NCBI RefSeq assembly: GCF_024763615.1
Contig: NC_077224.1
Span: 39,442,712-39,506,711 of the forward strand
Source: Phlebotomus papatasi
Taxonomy: Eukaryota > Arthropoda > Insecta > Diptera > Psychodidae
DNA: 64,000 bases
Direction of reading: 5' to 3'
Notes under the pieces: generated by a model
What the model was told of the DNA's origin: nothing
The model's database searches: none
What the model saw: only the letters and a program-made list of their open reading frames with translations
In this document: positions 23,207 to 34,796 of the stretch, piece by piece
How positions within the stretch are numbered: the stretch's first letter is position 1
Layout of the letters: each line of letters opens with the position of its first letter
Made by a program: the position numbers and the translations under genes

Positions 23207-23490
23207 TTATAAGTCAGGGGCATGACATTTCCTATGTTTCCGATATGTTTCTAGCGAGCCGAAAAAACTTTTGAGTGTAATAGGTGTTTTCTGTCATTAT
23301 AGAATGAATTAGCGAAAAATACTAATACAAGATAAAAGCAAATTTAATGACGAAGAGGCAACCGAAAACCCTAAATTGGCAACCTGCGTAGTTTTGGAGA
23401 TATCTCGTGAAATGCGTACGAAAACAGGGAAAAAATTACACTAAAACCGGTCGCACTTTTCAGAGATAATGTCATCCCCCTGTTATAAGT
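23207..23490. repeat. hAT-type MITE, copy 1
   Basis: The 268 bp element at 23215-23482 starts CAGGGGCATGACATT and ends in the inverse CAGGGGGATGACATT. A perfect 8-bp direct repeat TTATAAGT flanks it at 23207-23214 and 23483-23490. The second copy is at 47812-48058 in the opposite orientation. Confidence 0.88.
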
Positions 23491-23587
23491 AATGAAACAT
23501 TCTAAGTGACGAAAAAATGAAGGAATTACGAACACTATTAGCAATATATCCACAGTAAAATATTTTAATGATCTTTTTAATTTTGTT

Positions 23588-23836
23588 AAGATTCCGGCAC
23601 ATCTTTTAGATCAGGAAAATTTCATGATATCAAAATTAACAGCCCTTTCTTTCACTTTCAAATGTTTTAAATATGTCTATCTCAATTTTTCACACTCGAA
23701 ATCTAATTTGGTGTGATGCTCAAAAGAAGAGTCCGAATAAGTGGGGTAGACATATGCAAAACGCTTGAGAAAGACAGGGATGTGAGTGTACACTACATGA
23801 AATTTTCCTGATCTAAATGTTGTGCCAGAGCCATTA
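23588..23836. repeat. Fold-back MITE, cluster copy 2
   Basis: The left arm includes TTTTAGATCAGGAAAATTTC and the right arm GAAATTTTCCTGATCTAAAT. It ends GTGCCAGAGCC. The arrangement matches copies 1 and 4. Confidence 0.75.
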
Positions 23837-23974
23837 CTAGCCAAATTAAATTTCACTAAATTGAAAAGATATGCCAGCGCCATCAAAATCTAATTTTGTT
23901 CAAAGTAAAAATAAATATTTGCAGAAATTACTTCATATTTTGTACAATTGGCCATAAAATTTCATTTTTATGCC

Positions 23975-24232
23975 TTTTCTACACTTTTTTGATCAATCAA
24001 ATGAAATCAAAATTCGCATCATTTTCTTTCTCAAACATTTTGCATAACTCTATCTCTTTTGCACTATTCTTCTTCTTCTTCTTCTTTTGAACATCAAAAC
24101 AAATTCAATTTAGTTCAATTCAATTTGAATTCCACAGTAGAATACACATATTCAAAACGTTTGAGAAAAAAAGATATAAGAAATTTGATTTCATAAAATA
24201 TTCTTGATCTAAATGGTGTACCGGGTAAATTT
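23975..24232. repeat. Fold-back MITE, cluster copy 3 (diverged)
   Basis: The centre CTTCTTCTTCTTCTTTTGAA and the right arm TTGATCTAAATGGTGTACCG match the other copies. The left arm is degraded. Confidence 0.6.
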
Positions 24233-24341
24233 CTAAATTGGATACTGATCAAATTTTATTTGTTTTTTGCTGACTATATTGAAGTTTTTACTGTTCATTT
24301 GTGCAGTATACTTTTTAATTGATATGTTAAAAATAATTCTT

Positions 24342-24837
24342 ATGGCTCCGGCAACCTTTTTAGATCAGGGTATGAATTCTGAGATGCATGAGTTTTTCAC
24401 GTGAGAAACTCACGGTTTTTCGATCGTTTCCTGTAAAAGTTTAGTGAAGCTTTCACAAAAAGTGGCACGGGAAACACTAACAGCATCTAAGAATTCACAT
24501 GAAAGTTTTTACAAAAGCTTGACAAAATGCTTACTAAAGGTGATCTCAGAGTCGTGAATTTTTCACGTGAAAAACTCACCATCTCAGAATTCATACCCAG
24601 GAAAATTTCGTGGAGTCGAAATTCGCATCCCATTCTTTCTCACACATTTTGCAATGTCTATCTCATTCTTTTGCTCTTCAAATTCGATTGAGCTAAATTA
24701 AATTTGTTATTACGTTTAAAAGAAGAAGAAGAGTGCGAAAGAATGAGATAGACATATGCAAAACGTGTAAGAAAAAAAAGGGATTTGAATTTCGACTTCA
24801 TGAAATTTCCCTGATCTAAAAGGTGTGCCAGAGCCAT
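24342..24837. repeat. Fold-back MITE, cluster copy 4, split by an insertion
   Basis: It starts TATGGCTCCGGCAACC and ends GGTGTGCCAGAGCCAT in inverted agreement. The left arm is interrupted at 24369-24597 by an unrelated MITE. Removing that and one CAG restores GATCAGGAAAATTTC as in copies 1 and 2. Confidence 0.8.
24366..24600. repeat. GGTATGAATTCTGAGATG MITE with 3-bp CAG duplication
   Basis: The 229 bp element at 24369-24597 begins GGTATGAATTCTGAGATG, and its inverse CATCTCAGAATTCATACC forms the other end. CAG flanks both sides (24366-24368, 24598-24600). Internal TTTTCACGTGA and GTGAGTTTTTCACG motifs are also palindromic. Confidence 0.85.
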
Positions 24838-25907
24838 TGTCAAATGGTTTCATTTCTATTTGAATTTCATAAACCGATATCTGACACTCGTAACACATGA
24901 ACTTTTTTTTCAAAATATTTTTGAATGGATTTGTTTTTAGGAATTGTGTTATTTGGATTCTATTAAAATAAGTTTTGCTGACGTCGATGCCATTTTATGC
25001 AAATTAATTATTTCATGCGGTTTATGAAAGCGTAATAAATTGTAATTTATGGCAACTGTTAAAAATTGTTCATTTTACAAATGAAAAAATAATTAACAGT
25101 CCCAAAATTTATTGAGGCGTAACATCTGCAAAATTATTTCATAAATATTTTCATACGAATCTCGTTTAATGTTTATTGTGCAAATTGAATTTTGTGCATT
25201 GGTCCTGTACCTCCCCCCCCTCTCCCACACCCCATCTCATCCCATAAAATCCATTTTGTGGGGGTGGTAGAATAAATGTATGTGTTGTGTACGAAAAATG
25301 TTCATTGAATTGGCTGATTTCAGTCCCATTCCCTGAAAGTTAGTTGGAAACTGGGCAATTTAGTTGTGGTGCTGGGAACAGGTGTTGCGATTTTCCCTCA
25401 CCGACCATCTACAATTGCGTTTCACAGATTGTTACATTTGTTTCCAATCAAAGATTTTAATTTGCACTCTAAATGTGATTCATAATTGAAATTCAATTTT
25501 TTTTAATCAATTTCCACATTTCTATCGAATGCTGCAGCGCTTGGAGGGATTGGGTGTTGGAAGAGAGTTTCAGACCCTCTTTATTGTATGCATATACATA
25601 CATATATATAAACTTAACATACACAATAATCATTTGCAACTGTTTTACCTGTAATTTATTTATTGCAAATTGTAATTAGCAGATGCATTGCACTTTCATG
25701 TGTTTTCTTTATTTACTTAAATGTCCAGTTTAAACTTTTCTTACAAAATAAGGAATGAAACATTGGAAAACGTAGATGCTGTTTTAGATTATTAGATATT
25801 TTTTAACTGCAGTCCATGAAAAAAAAGCAAAAATAATTTATGTTTTTCTTTGAGAATCTTTACAAAAGAAAAAGAAGACATTTTGAAGACCGAAAACAGA
25901 CTGAGTA
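24838..25907. other. Non-coding DNA, nothing recognised
   Basis: AT-rich sequence with a C-run near 25210 and a TA-rich tract near 25595. No genes or paired termini were found. Confidence 0.5.
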
Positions 25908-26011
25908 ATGGCCTCTACACACTAGTCAAATTTATGTCAATATTGAAGAGTTTTTGCGTAGGGAATTTGTTTCAATATGGACATAAATTGCTCTAGTATA
26001 TAGACGCCATA
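25908..26011. repeat. CTCTACACA-type palindromic MITE
   Basis: The left arm GGCCTCTACACACTAGTCAA and the right arm ending CTCTAGTATATAGACGCC, with TTTATGTC and GACATAAA in the arms, match the family at 15375-15492. Confidence 0.65.
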
Positions 26012-26424
26012 AGAAGCAATAGAGCAAGATTTGGATAAATTAAAAATCAAAAATCTCTAAGAAATTGATGGAAAACTCAGTGACTTATATGTGAGGTCAA
26101 GGTCATAAGTAAAAACTGTACTGTAGGTTACGTGTGCCAAATTTCGGTCACTTTGAGTTTAAATTCCGACAAGCAAATGAATTAATTAAAATTATGAATT
26201 TATTCTTTAAAATCAATGGATTTTTTTGATTTTTAATATTTATTTTTTTGTAGAATGTTTTATCACAAAAATCATGAAAAGTTAGGTTTGAATGAAAATT
26301 GTGTTACAGAAAATTTCGGTGCGGAAAGTTTTGAAATTTTCTATCGATTATTTCACAAAAAAATGCTGCCGAAATTAAATCTCAGCTTGAAATCGCTTTC
26401 CTGTAAAATTGGCCATTCGCGACT
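26012..26424. other. Non-coding DNA, nothing recognised
   Basis: Short AT-rich flank of the palindrome. GTGTGCCAAATTTCGGTC at 26128 resembles one terminus of the GCCAAATTTCGG elements at 38077 and 54380, without a visible partner. Confidence 0.45.
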
Positions 26425-28087
26425 TACAGTGAGTGTCAATAGTTTGTTGCCTAATGGATGTTTGAAAAATCAAGTGAAAAAAATTATAGAAAAAAATACT
26501 TTTCCAAATTTTTCTTTTTGCAGATGAGTTCCTTGTAATCCGTAGATATTATTTATAGTTTTCAAAAAAAATAATTAATTTTATTTCATATCAAAAATAA
26601 TTGTTTTACAAAAGTTGGTCATTTTTGAAAAATCAAAAGTTTGTTGCCTCATTAAAAAAACTAATTCAAAATGGTGAAAACGTGCAACCAACTTTATGTA
26701 AACCGGTTACATTTTGAGCTTATGTCATTTGATAGGCAAATGGTGGATTTGTACATTTTTAAGGCTGTCAATGGTAAATATATAGGTGTAAAAGTGATGA
26801 TAAATAACAAGAAATAATCAGTTTTTTGATAATTCATAATTTAGGTTATAATGGCAAATTACAAAAAGTTGAAAGGTGGGATATTGTCCAGAGATACTGC
26901 CGGAACGAATCTGCGTAGTTAATTGCGAAATTTAATAGAAAATTACGAAAGGTTAGACATAAAATATTCAAATATTATATTAATGAGGTACGAGTACATC
27001 TGAAAAACGTTACTGGCAGACCTAGGGTATCGACTCAGAGGGTTGATAACAGCATTGTAAGTATCTCTGATAGTGACCCAATGATGTCTGCTTCATAAAT
27101 TAAAAGATAGTTGGTTACTGAAGGAACACAGGTCCCTACAGTTACAAAAACGAGCTCATATTGAAAGAAAATGGTAAGAATGTTTGGGTGGCTCTCAATA
27201 TTCCATTGGTTAGCTAGTTTAATCTGGTTAAAATATTGTAGTTTTACTTGTTTAACATGTTTCAAGTAAATTTACAACTTTTTATTCAGATTGGTCTTGC
27301 TTACCAATGGAATATTGAGAGCCACCCAAACATTCTTACCATTTTCTTTCAATATGAGCTCGTTTTTGTAACTGTAGGGACCTGTGTTCCTTCAGTAACC
27401 AACTATCTTTTAATTTATGAAGCAGACATCATCGGGTCACTATCAGAGATACTTACAATGCTGTTATCAACCCTCTGAGTCGATACCCTAGGTCTGCCAG
27501 TAACGTTTTTCAGATGTACTCGTACCTCATTAATATAATATTTGAATATTTTATGTCTAACCTTTCGTAATTTTCTATTAAATTTCGCAATTAACTACGC
27601 AGATTCGTTCCGGCAGTATCTCTGGACAATATCCCACCTTTCAACTTTTTGTAATTTGCCATTATAACCTAAATTATGAATTATCAAAAAACTGATTATT
27701 TCTTGTTATTTATCATCACTTTTACACCTATATATTTACCATTGACAGCCTTAAAAATGTACAAATCCACCATTTGCCTATCAAATGACATAAGCTCAAA
27801 ATGTAACCGGTTTACATAAAGTTGGTTGCACGTTTTCACCATTTTGAATTAGTTTTTTTAATGAGGCAACAAACTTTTGATTTTTCAAAAATGACCAACT
27901 TTTGGAAAACAATTATTTTTGATATGAAATAAAATTAATTATTTTTTTGAAAATTATAAATAATATCTACGGATTACAAGGAACTCATCTGCAAAAAGAA
28001 AAATTTGGAAAAGTATTTTTTTCTATCATTTTTTTCACTTGATTTCTCAAACATCCATTAGGCAACAAACTATTGACACTCACTGTA
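26425..28087. mobile_element. 1.66 kb near-perfect palindrome of Tc1-like arms
   Basis: Two arms of roughly 790-830 bp mirror each other about position 27256. The outer ends read TACAGTGAGTGTCAATAGTT and its inverse. The arms differ at only a few positions until they diverge near the centre (about 27215-27290). Read inward, each arm encodes decayed N-terminal Tc1-type transposase: GRPRVSTQRVDNSIVSIS, then SDPMMSAS, then a stop, then QLVTEGTQVPTVT. That is the region after the first helix-turn-helix in the Tc1/mariner family. The catalytic domain is absent. Two mirror-image open frames (27035-27265 and 27248-27478) are antisense to these arms and are not genes. Confidence 0.85.
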
Positions 28088-28090
28088 TAT

Positions 28091-28482
28091 TGCTATTCCA
28101 ATGAAAAAATGATCATGTTTTTTTTAGCACATTACTGTTCTCAAGTACTAAAAATGACAATGACTGCTCCCACATGTCATTTCAATGAAAATACCTACCA
28201 ATGAGTAGATTTTGTATGAAGATTTGGTATGCAGAGAAGGCAGAGAAGAACCTATCATCTTGTTTTTCATAATAAAGGAAGTGTAAAAAACACTATCAGA
28301 ATATTAAATTAATCAAATTCGAAATCCGAATTCGAATATTCAAGCTGCCGAGCAAACTTTCACCCGATTACAATGCCATCTAACATTCACTGAAATAACA
28401 TGTGGGAACAGTCATGGTTTTTTTTAGTTCTTGAGAACAGTAATGTGCTAGAAAAACATGCTCATTTTTTATTGGAATAGCA
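28091..28482. repeat. TGCTATTCCAAT-ended MITE
   Basis: It starts TGCTATTCCAAT and ends ATTGGAATAGCA. The arms continue with AGCACATTACTGTTCTCAAG and its inverse. It begins 4 bp after the Tc1 palindrome. A hairpin with related arms is at 42845-42940. Confidence 0.8.
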
Positions 28483-28534
28483 CCATTATAGTTTTTTTTA
28501 TATTCTGAGCCGTCAATGTTAGCAGCTTATTCTA

Positions 28535-29456
28535 TAGGGGAGACTGGGGCAAAAGTCACAAAATGGATATTTTATTTTTTTACAAGCTACTCGAGCGCTT
28601 CAAAAATTTTTAATTAGCACAGTTTTATAGGAAATTTACCGTTCTACAATTTTGTGAAAGTAATTTTCCTCTATTTTGTAAAAAAATACGTTTATCGAGC
28701 CGATTTCTAAAAGATAATTTTGTGACCATTCTCAAAAATGCTGGGGCAAATAGTACCACAGTACCAGACATGGGGTATTATCATATTTTGATACGCTTCA
28801 TTACGGGCTTCCGTAAATTTGAAAAACTACCTAGAGGACATATTTTCATAGAAAATTTATTCATCTACACCTTTGTAAAACATCGTTTTCTCTGCGAGAA
28901 AAGTGAGAAAACGAGAAAAGCGCTTTTCAAGCTATTTTAGAAAAAAACAGACAAAAGACTGCAAATCGTTTGACCAATGCAAACAACAAGCGGCGAGACT
29001 TGGCAATGATGTTTCTTTTCGCCGTGAGACATCAGAATTTCCTTAGATTTTTCTTACTTTTTGCTCCATACCTTTTGTTACTTTTTACCCCAAGTGATCG
29101 TTTTTATTAAAAGAATTTCTGGAGAAAAGGATCTTTGTAAAATTCTACAATAGATAGCGGATTCGTATTCAAAGAATCCAAATTATTTAGAAAATTTTCA
29201 CCAGTGCATCAATTTTGGAAAATAAGTAGGTAATAATTGTTATATTCTGCAAGGAAAATATTTCAAAAATAGGGCTAAAAATTTGGATATTTTTTGTTTT
29301 CTAAATTTCTTGTTCGAATTCTAAGAAACTTACGACATTGAAGAAGGTCTATGGAGGCTATCTATAGAAAAAAAATTGAGCCGCTATCTTTTTTACCTTG
29401 GAAGATATTGAATTTTGATTTTTTCGATTTGTGACTTTTTGCCCCAGTCTCCCCTA
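28535..29456. mobile_element. GGGGAGACTGGGGCAAAAG TIR element
   Basis: The 918 bp element at 28537-29454 begins GGGGAGACTGGGGCAAAAGT and ends in the inverse, TTTTTGCCCCAGTCTCCCC, with TA on both sides. No transposase motif was recognised inside. The 72-codon frame at 28722 is not convincing. Confidence 0.8.
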
Positions 29457-30044
29457 CCATTTGGGATACGAAATTTTAACATTCATGCTTTCAGTCCCAT
29501 TATTGTACTAATCTTTGTACAGTGACATGAATCAGAAACATATTATTGTTATTATAATTTATTAAACACGTATAATATAATTTAATATTTTGACGAAATT
29601 GCCAATAAGTGTTCCTTACTGAACATGTGTTCCATGCATTCCATGGTTTAACCCTTTACCCCATCTGACAATAGGAAATATTTGGTTTTTTTTTTATTTC
29701 AAATGAACTTACTGTGGAGAAATCTTGTTCGTCGAACTTTAAGTTTTCTTTCGAAAAGATATCCGAAAATCAGGTTCCAGAAGCCTAATTTTTAAAATTT
29801 TAAAATGAAAATGAAATAATTTTAATGTTGTACTTTTATAATAACAGGTTGAATTCAATATTTTTTATTATGTTGAAAAGAAATTTCTAGTTAAGAAATA
29901 AATTTATAACCTATAGACAATAAGCTGTTTTCAAACTAGGAATTTAAGACCATTTTTAACTAATATAGAACACCTAATTTTGTAACAGATTTTTTTTAAA
30001 TATTTTTTATTTTCCTGCAACAATAGTAAGTGAATAAAACCTAA
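29457..30044. other. Non-coding DNA, nothing recognised
   Basis: AT-rich intergenic sequence without recognisable features. Confidence 0.5.
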
Positions 30045-30617
30045 TACAGTGGTGGCAAAATTTAATGTAGACTGAGAGAAATCAGAAAAAGTTAAAATAA
30101 CATTCCGGAAATGTTAATTTTACCCTGCAGTATTGATCCCAAATCGGTGTAAATGTTATGCTTTTTAGGTGTATTATGGGTTAAAGTTACCATTTTTCAT
30201 GTTAATTTTACCCTTAAAAAGGTGTAAAATTAACATTAAAAAAGATTGATATATTTTTACACTTAAAAATCTTAAATTTATGAGGAAAAGAAATTAATTG
30301 CACCCCCGTTTTATTCTCAGTGTAGTAATTTAATGTAGTCAGCTATGATACGATCATTCCATATGCTTTCGTAGCCACAAAAATCTAATGGAGCCTCTAA
30401 CAAGAAAGTTCTATATTTGCTCCGATTTCTCACAGTTTTCTTTATCCAAACTTGAAAAATTAATTGTCAAGTCACTAAATAATTATTGACATTACACTAA
30501 AATTTTGTTACTTTTTAAATAATTGAAATAAATTTGAGTTCATTACAGTGGTCCTATTTTATTGTTGTTATCAGTTGGCTTATCAGAGGTGGTCCTATTA
30601 TTTTTGCCACCGCTGTA
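30045..30617. mobile_element. mariner-like MITE with a nested element
   Basis: The outer element at 30047-30615 begins CAGTGGTGGCAAAATTTAAT and ends ATTTTTGCCACCGCTG, flanked by TA. At 30071-30321 a second element (ACTGAGAG... to ...TTCTCAGT) is inserted, with GTAG on both sides (30067-30070, 30322-30325). The nested element has GTTAATTTTACCC motifs in inverted arrangement. Confidence 0.75.
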
Positions 30618-32860
30618 TATATTAGGGTTTTTTGATATAATTTTACCTAAAACTGTGTGGGATATGACATCATAAATCAAATTTAAATAACGTAAAAAAC
30701 ACGTATTTATTTTTTTGGTAACTTTCTGATTTTGAAAAATAATATTAAAAGGGCAAGATTATTCCAAAAGTTTAGCTTAAATAATTTCAAAATAAATGAG
30801 AGTCTTGGAACATAAGGTTTAACATAAATCTGCAAAGCAGTCTAAAGAATAAATTTTACGCCAATTTACTGTTATAGTTCACTACAGCGAAAAACCTTTT
30901 AAAAATATTTAATAAATTCAATTATACGTTTGTTTAAAGATTGTATTTAGCTTTATTTTTGCATTAGGGAAAAAAGAAAAGAAAAAACTTAAAAAATTGT
31001 CTTCCAGACTTTTCAATTGTAAAAGTTGCATTTTATATTTTAATTTGGAAGAAAAATTGTAACTTCGTAACATCTTGTATTGGCCCTTGTTTAACCCTAT
31101 GGGGCTTATCTTAAGGATTATTCTAGGTTTACCAGTCAACCTGGCGGAATAAAATGCTTCAAAAAGAAGATGAAGAAAATCATTAGCAGAAAAGGAATCA
31201 GAAGAGAATTCTGCCTGTGAAATACCTTTTATATTTGCCTCTAATCGTGGCTCGGGGATGAAATGTAATCAAGTAAATTACTTTCCGTATTATTAGCAAC
31301 ACCGGGTCTCTAATACCTCAAATATATACGGAGATATACAAATCCATAAGAGATTATTTTGTAAATGGTGACATTTGCGACACGATTTTACACTGATTTA
31401 CACCCGTGAAAGCCTAATACCTTTTCCTGGGTGAAATTCCTCTCCCAAATTTTCCATCTCACTCTGGCTCCCTTTTGTCACTTGAGCAAGGAGGAGGGTC
31501 TCTAAGTCCCTTCTAGTTCCTGGTTCCAGCCTCCCTTTTTGTGGAATATCTTCACCCTCCGCCTGGAGGGAGAGAAATTATTTTGTCGCTCTCACGAAAA
31601 TATCAGACACAAAAAGATGGAAAATAATGCTGATATTCTTTAAAAAAAATATCTTATTATTTATTTATTTAATACTAAAAATATTATATTAAAAATTTGC
31701 CATTAAGCAGACAAATACTTTGCCCTCTGGAAATGATATTATTTAGAAAAGGCAAAAAAAATCTTCCAGCTCTTAAATCTCTTTTTTTTAGATTTGAGAT
31801 TTATTTAAATACAGTTCATGAGAAAGTCTTTGTCATTATTAGCTATATTGAAAAGGTAAATAAATTCTGAAAATGACCTAAATAAATTGAATTGAAATAC
31901 TAAATTGGTTGTGATTGGCTTGCAAATTGAGTTAATTCATTGGGAATTGCGGAGAGAAATTAAACAATATACAATATTCATTTGATTTCTCAAGAAATTC
32001 GGTTGAATTGTCTTGAATGGCAATTGAAGAAGCTTCTATTGAATGTAAACAATTAAATCTATTTCCAATTGCAAAAGCACAATGTGGCAAAAGCAGGGCA
32101 AGATTGTGTGGTTGGAATGCTGAGGAGAATAGCTTCTGGGCGGCATTTGTGTGTCCATTAATCACAGAGGATTAAATGTGTAAACTTAATATTAGTTGTG
32201 TGCAAATGGTGCCTTTGGTCCCACTCTCAACCCAACACACAAAGAGGGGTTGAAGGTATATTCTTCCACAGTGTAAACACCTGAAGGCTCCCAACTAAGA
32301 GGTATGCCAATGAAAGAGCTTTCACAAAGTCTCACCAGCAATTCAATTCCATTTTGTGTGTCCCTAACATATGTTTGTGCAATTGATTTCATCAATGGAA
32401 ATTTCATCTCTGGGATCATAATTCGCCTCCAATACGGCTAAAAGAGTAAAATATAACGGGGAGAGATTCAAGCCAGGTCTGGTAGGATAAAGGATCCAAC
32501 AGTAAACATGAAAATCCACATGAAAGTAATGCGAAGGTGGATCAAAATGGGAATAGTTGGTCTCACTGTACAAGAAATCATCAACAACAAAAGGATTTAC
32601 GATTGCACAATAATAATACCACAGAAAAGATGGATAATAAGAATGCAAGGACTCCAAGGCAGGATTAAAAATACAGAAGTAATATATGAAGAAAAGTTTC
32701 ACTTAATCCTGAAAATAAACTACAAACATTCTCTTAAATATTAATTGAGTTTATATTCTTTTTTAAGCAAATAACTTTTGTCCATAATATTGTCCATATA
32801 AGTTCGGACTGAGCGAAATAAAAATATTTCAGGGTAATCTTTAACCTGAATCCCTCATGA
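30618..32860. other. Non-coding DNA with a less AT-rich island
   Basis: No genes recognised. At about 31200-31600 the sequence is GC-richer, unique in the window and free of repeat signatures, so it could be a regulatory block. The minus-strand frames of 75-112 codons near 32192-32702 show no known motif. Confidence 0.35.
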
Positions 32861-33010
32861 GATGGAGTTGCGGAATGCGTCGAGAACATCGAGGACTTCA
32901 AGAAAAAATAGAATGAAACAACCAAGAACGGCGGTGATGATCTTGTACACACCTTGATGGGAGGACTCAAGAAGAAGATTCGAGATTTCGCCAATCAAAT
33001 ACTTGAATAA
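32861..33010 (+). pseudogene. Short coding-like remnant, unknown
   Basis: This 150 bp patch has more balanced base composition than its surroundings. It reads DGVAECVENIEDFKKK, a stop, then NETTKNGGDDLVHTLMGG, then KKKIRDFANQILE and a TAA at 33008. The charged, helix-like composition suggests a coding relic. I recognise no family and see no splice context, so it may be chance. Confidence 0.25.
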
Positions 33011-34380
33011 AAAACTAATATCTAATAAATCTACAATGAGTTAGTTTCAAAAAATATATTTCTCTTTTTAATATTATGTAGACTTCATTTTTAAAGCATT
33101 ATTCTTGGGAACAATCTTATTGTGGACAAGCTTTACATGTTTAAAATAGTCTAAAAGATATTTTTTACTGCTTGAGCTCAAAGAGAAAGAGCAGTTCTAT
33201 AAAATGCACTTTTATTCAACTTTTGACACGCCTAGAAGTCAAACGGTAAGAGATATCGACTTCCGGTCTTCGATGACCCCCCCTAATTCAACATTATCTA
33301 GTAGAATCTTTCTTTTAGTTTCCCCCACTCCCTCTTAGCCCTTAAAATCCATGTTTCTTTGGTCTTTTTTTTTCAAACACGACTCCTACGATTTTTTTCA
33401 CTTTCGGATATGTTTCAGAGGTAGTCAATCTTTTCGTACAGAAGTAGATCTTGAAATATTCGAAAATCTATTTGAAGATCCAATAAAGAGACTTTCTTAC
33501 TTCTTAATACTTTCTCAAGGTAGCGGAAATTACATCCTGTTCGAATTTCGAAGTGCTCAAGTGTCAAAATGTAACGGTTTTCACATTGTGTGAAGAAAAA
33601 AACAGAACAACGACGTTTATTGTTCTTTCCCCAGTATTTAATTATTCCATAATCACTGAGTAACTCTTTTGCCAGCTTTTTAGTGTGATATTTGATAAAT
33701 TTTCCCCACTTTGTTCGAAAATCTAGTATGAAAATTCGAAATTGAATTTAAATTTTTCGAACTTCAACGACTTTTTGTGCAAATAGAGTTCCATTTACGT
33801 TTTATCCAAGACACTATTGGAGAATCAAAATCTTCTTCTGTTTGGGCTCAATGCGAATATTTCATCCTTGGACAACTATGTTCGAAAACCATTTAGATAT
33901 CGAATTTTCGAACATCAAAGTTTAAGCACTTTGGAGAACTAATTTTTCAATCTATTTTCTTAAATTTGGATCTTTTAGAAAAATCTTGAAATTTCTAATG
34001 TGTATGTATCGGACTTCTGATCAGTACTGAATTGCTAATATACCCGTAAATAATTTACCTTTCTCGGATCTACTTTTTTATTTTTGCGTACGGTAGTCAG
34101 GCTAAAATATTCTTGAATCTACTTTTTTTAAAACAATTTCTTATTTCGGAATTTCTTTTTTTAATTTATCAATCAATTTAATCGGTAAAGCGGTGTGTAC
34201 CCCAAAAGCATGCGAAAAGATAATACATAGCTCTTTCTCTTGGGTTCGAGTACTCCGCAAAGCTGGGATGCTTTGGCATATCTTTTTGATTTAAAATTTA
34301 AATTAAAGTTTGTAAGGACTAACGCTTTATAAAAGACTAATGAGAGAGGATAAACAAGTAGGGTTAACAAAAGAATCATA
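33011..34380. repeat. Diverged copies of the AGATATCGACTTCCGG dispersed repeat
   Basis: GGTAAGAGATATCGACTTCC at 33246 followed by GGTCTTCGATGACCCC ties 33240-33960 to the repeat family at 4203-5165, 48125 and 57583. The rest of the stretch is AT-rich and unrecognised. Confidence 0.55.
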
Positions 34381-34796
34381 GAGGAAGGCTTTCAGGCTTC
34401 GCACACACTCTGGCATCGAACACTTCTTATTTTTCCTATATTCTTTGAATGAATCTACTTACAATGAATCTCCAATGAATTTCAGGAAATGTATAACTTA
34501 AGACAAGGTATTAAAATGTTAGGGTTATAGTAGGTGAGATTGTTAAGAATCTCACCAAAAGTATTGCCATTATATAGGCCTGATTCATCAATTAAATATG
34601 GGAAAAATAAGAAGTGTTAAAAGCCAAAGTGTGTGCGAAGCCTGAAAGCCTTACTTTACTTATTTAGCAATAGGGGAAAATACTCTCCCTTCGAACGTTC
34701 ATGTCTCTGAATAATGTAAATTTTCTTTTATTTTTCTTAAGAAATTTACACATTTGTGTTAAAATTAGTTTATTTTCATTCATAGATAATTATGTG
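34381..34796. repeat. Two-part repeat block (MITE X plus partial MITE Y), copy 2
   Basis: X starts GAGGAAGGCTTTCAGGCTTC and ends GAAGCCTGAAAGCC. The same linker as at 4037 (CTTTACTTATTTAGCAATA) leads into a partial Y starting at 34673. Y is cut off at 34796 by a complete Y element. A short hairpin with GGTGAGATT and AATCTCACC lies inside X near 34535. Confidence 0.75.

Noticed and set aside
27035..27478. Two nearly identical 76-codon frames, one on each strand
   Set aside because: They are antisense to the decayed Tc1 arms and their similarity comes from the palindrome.
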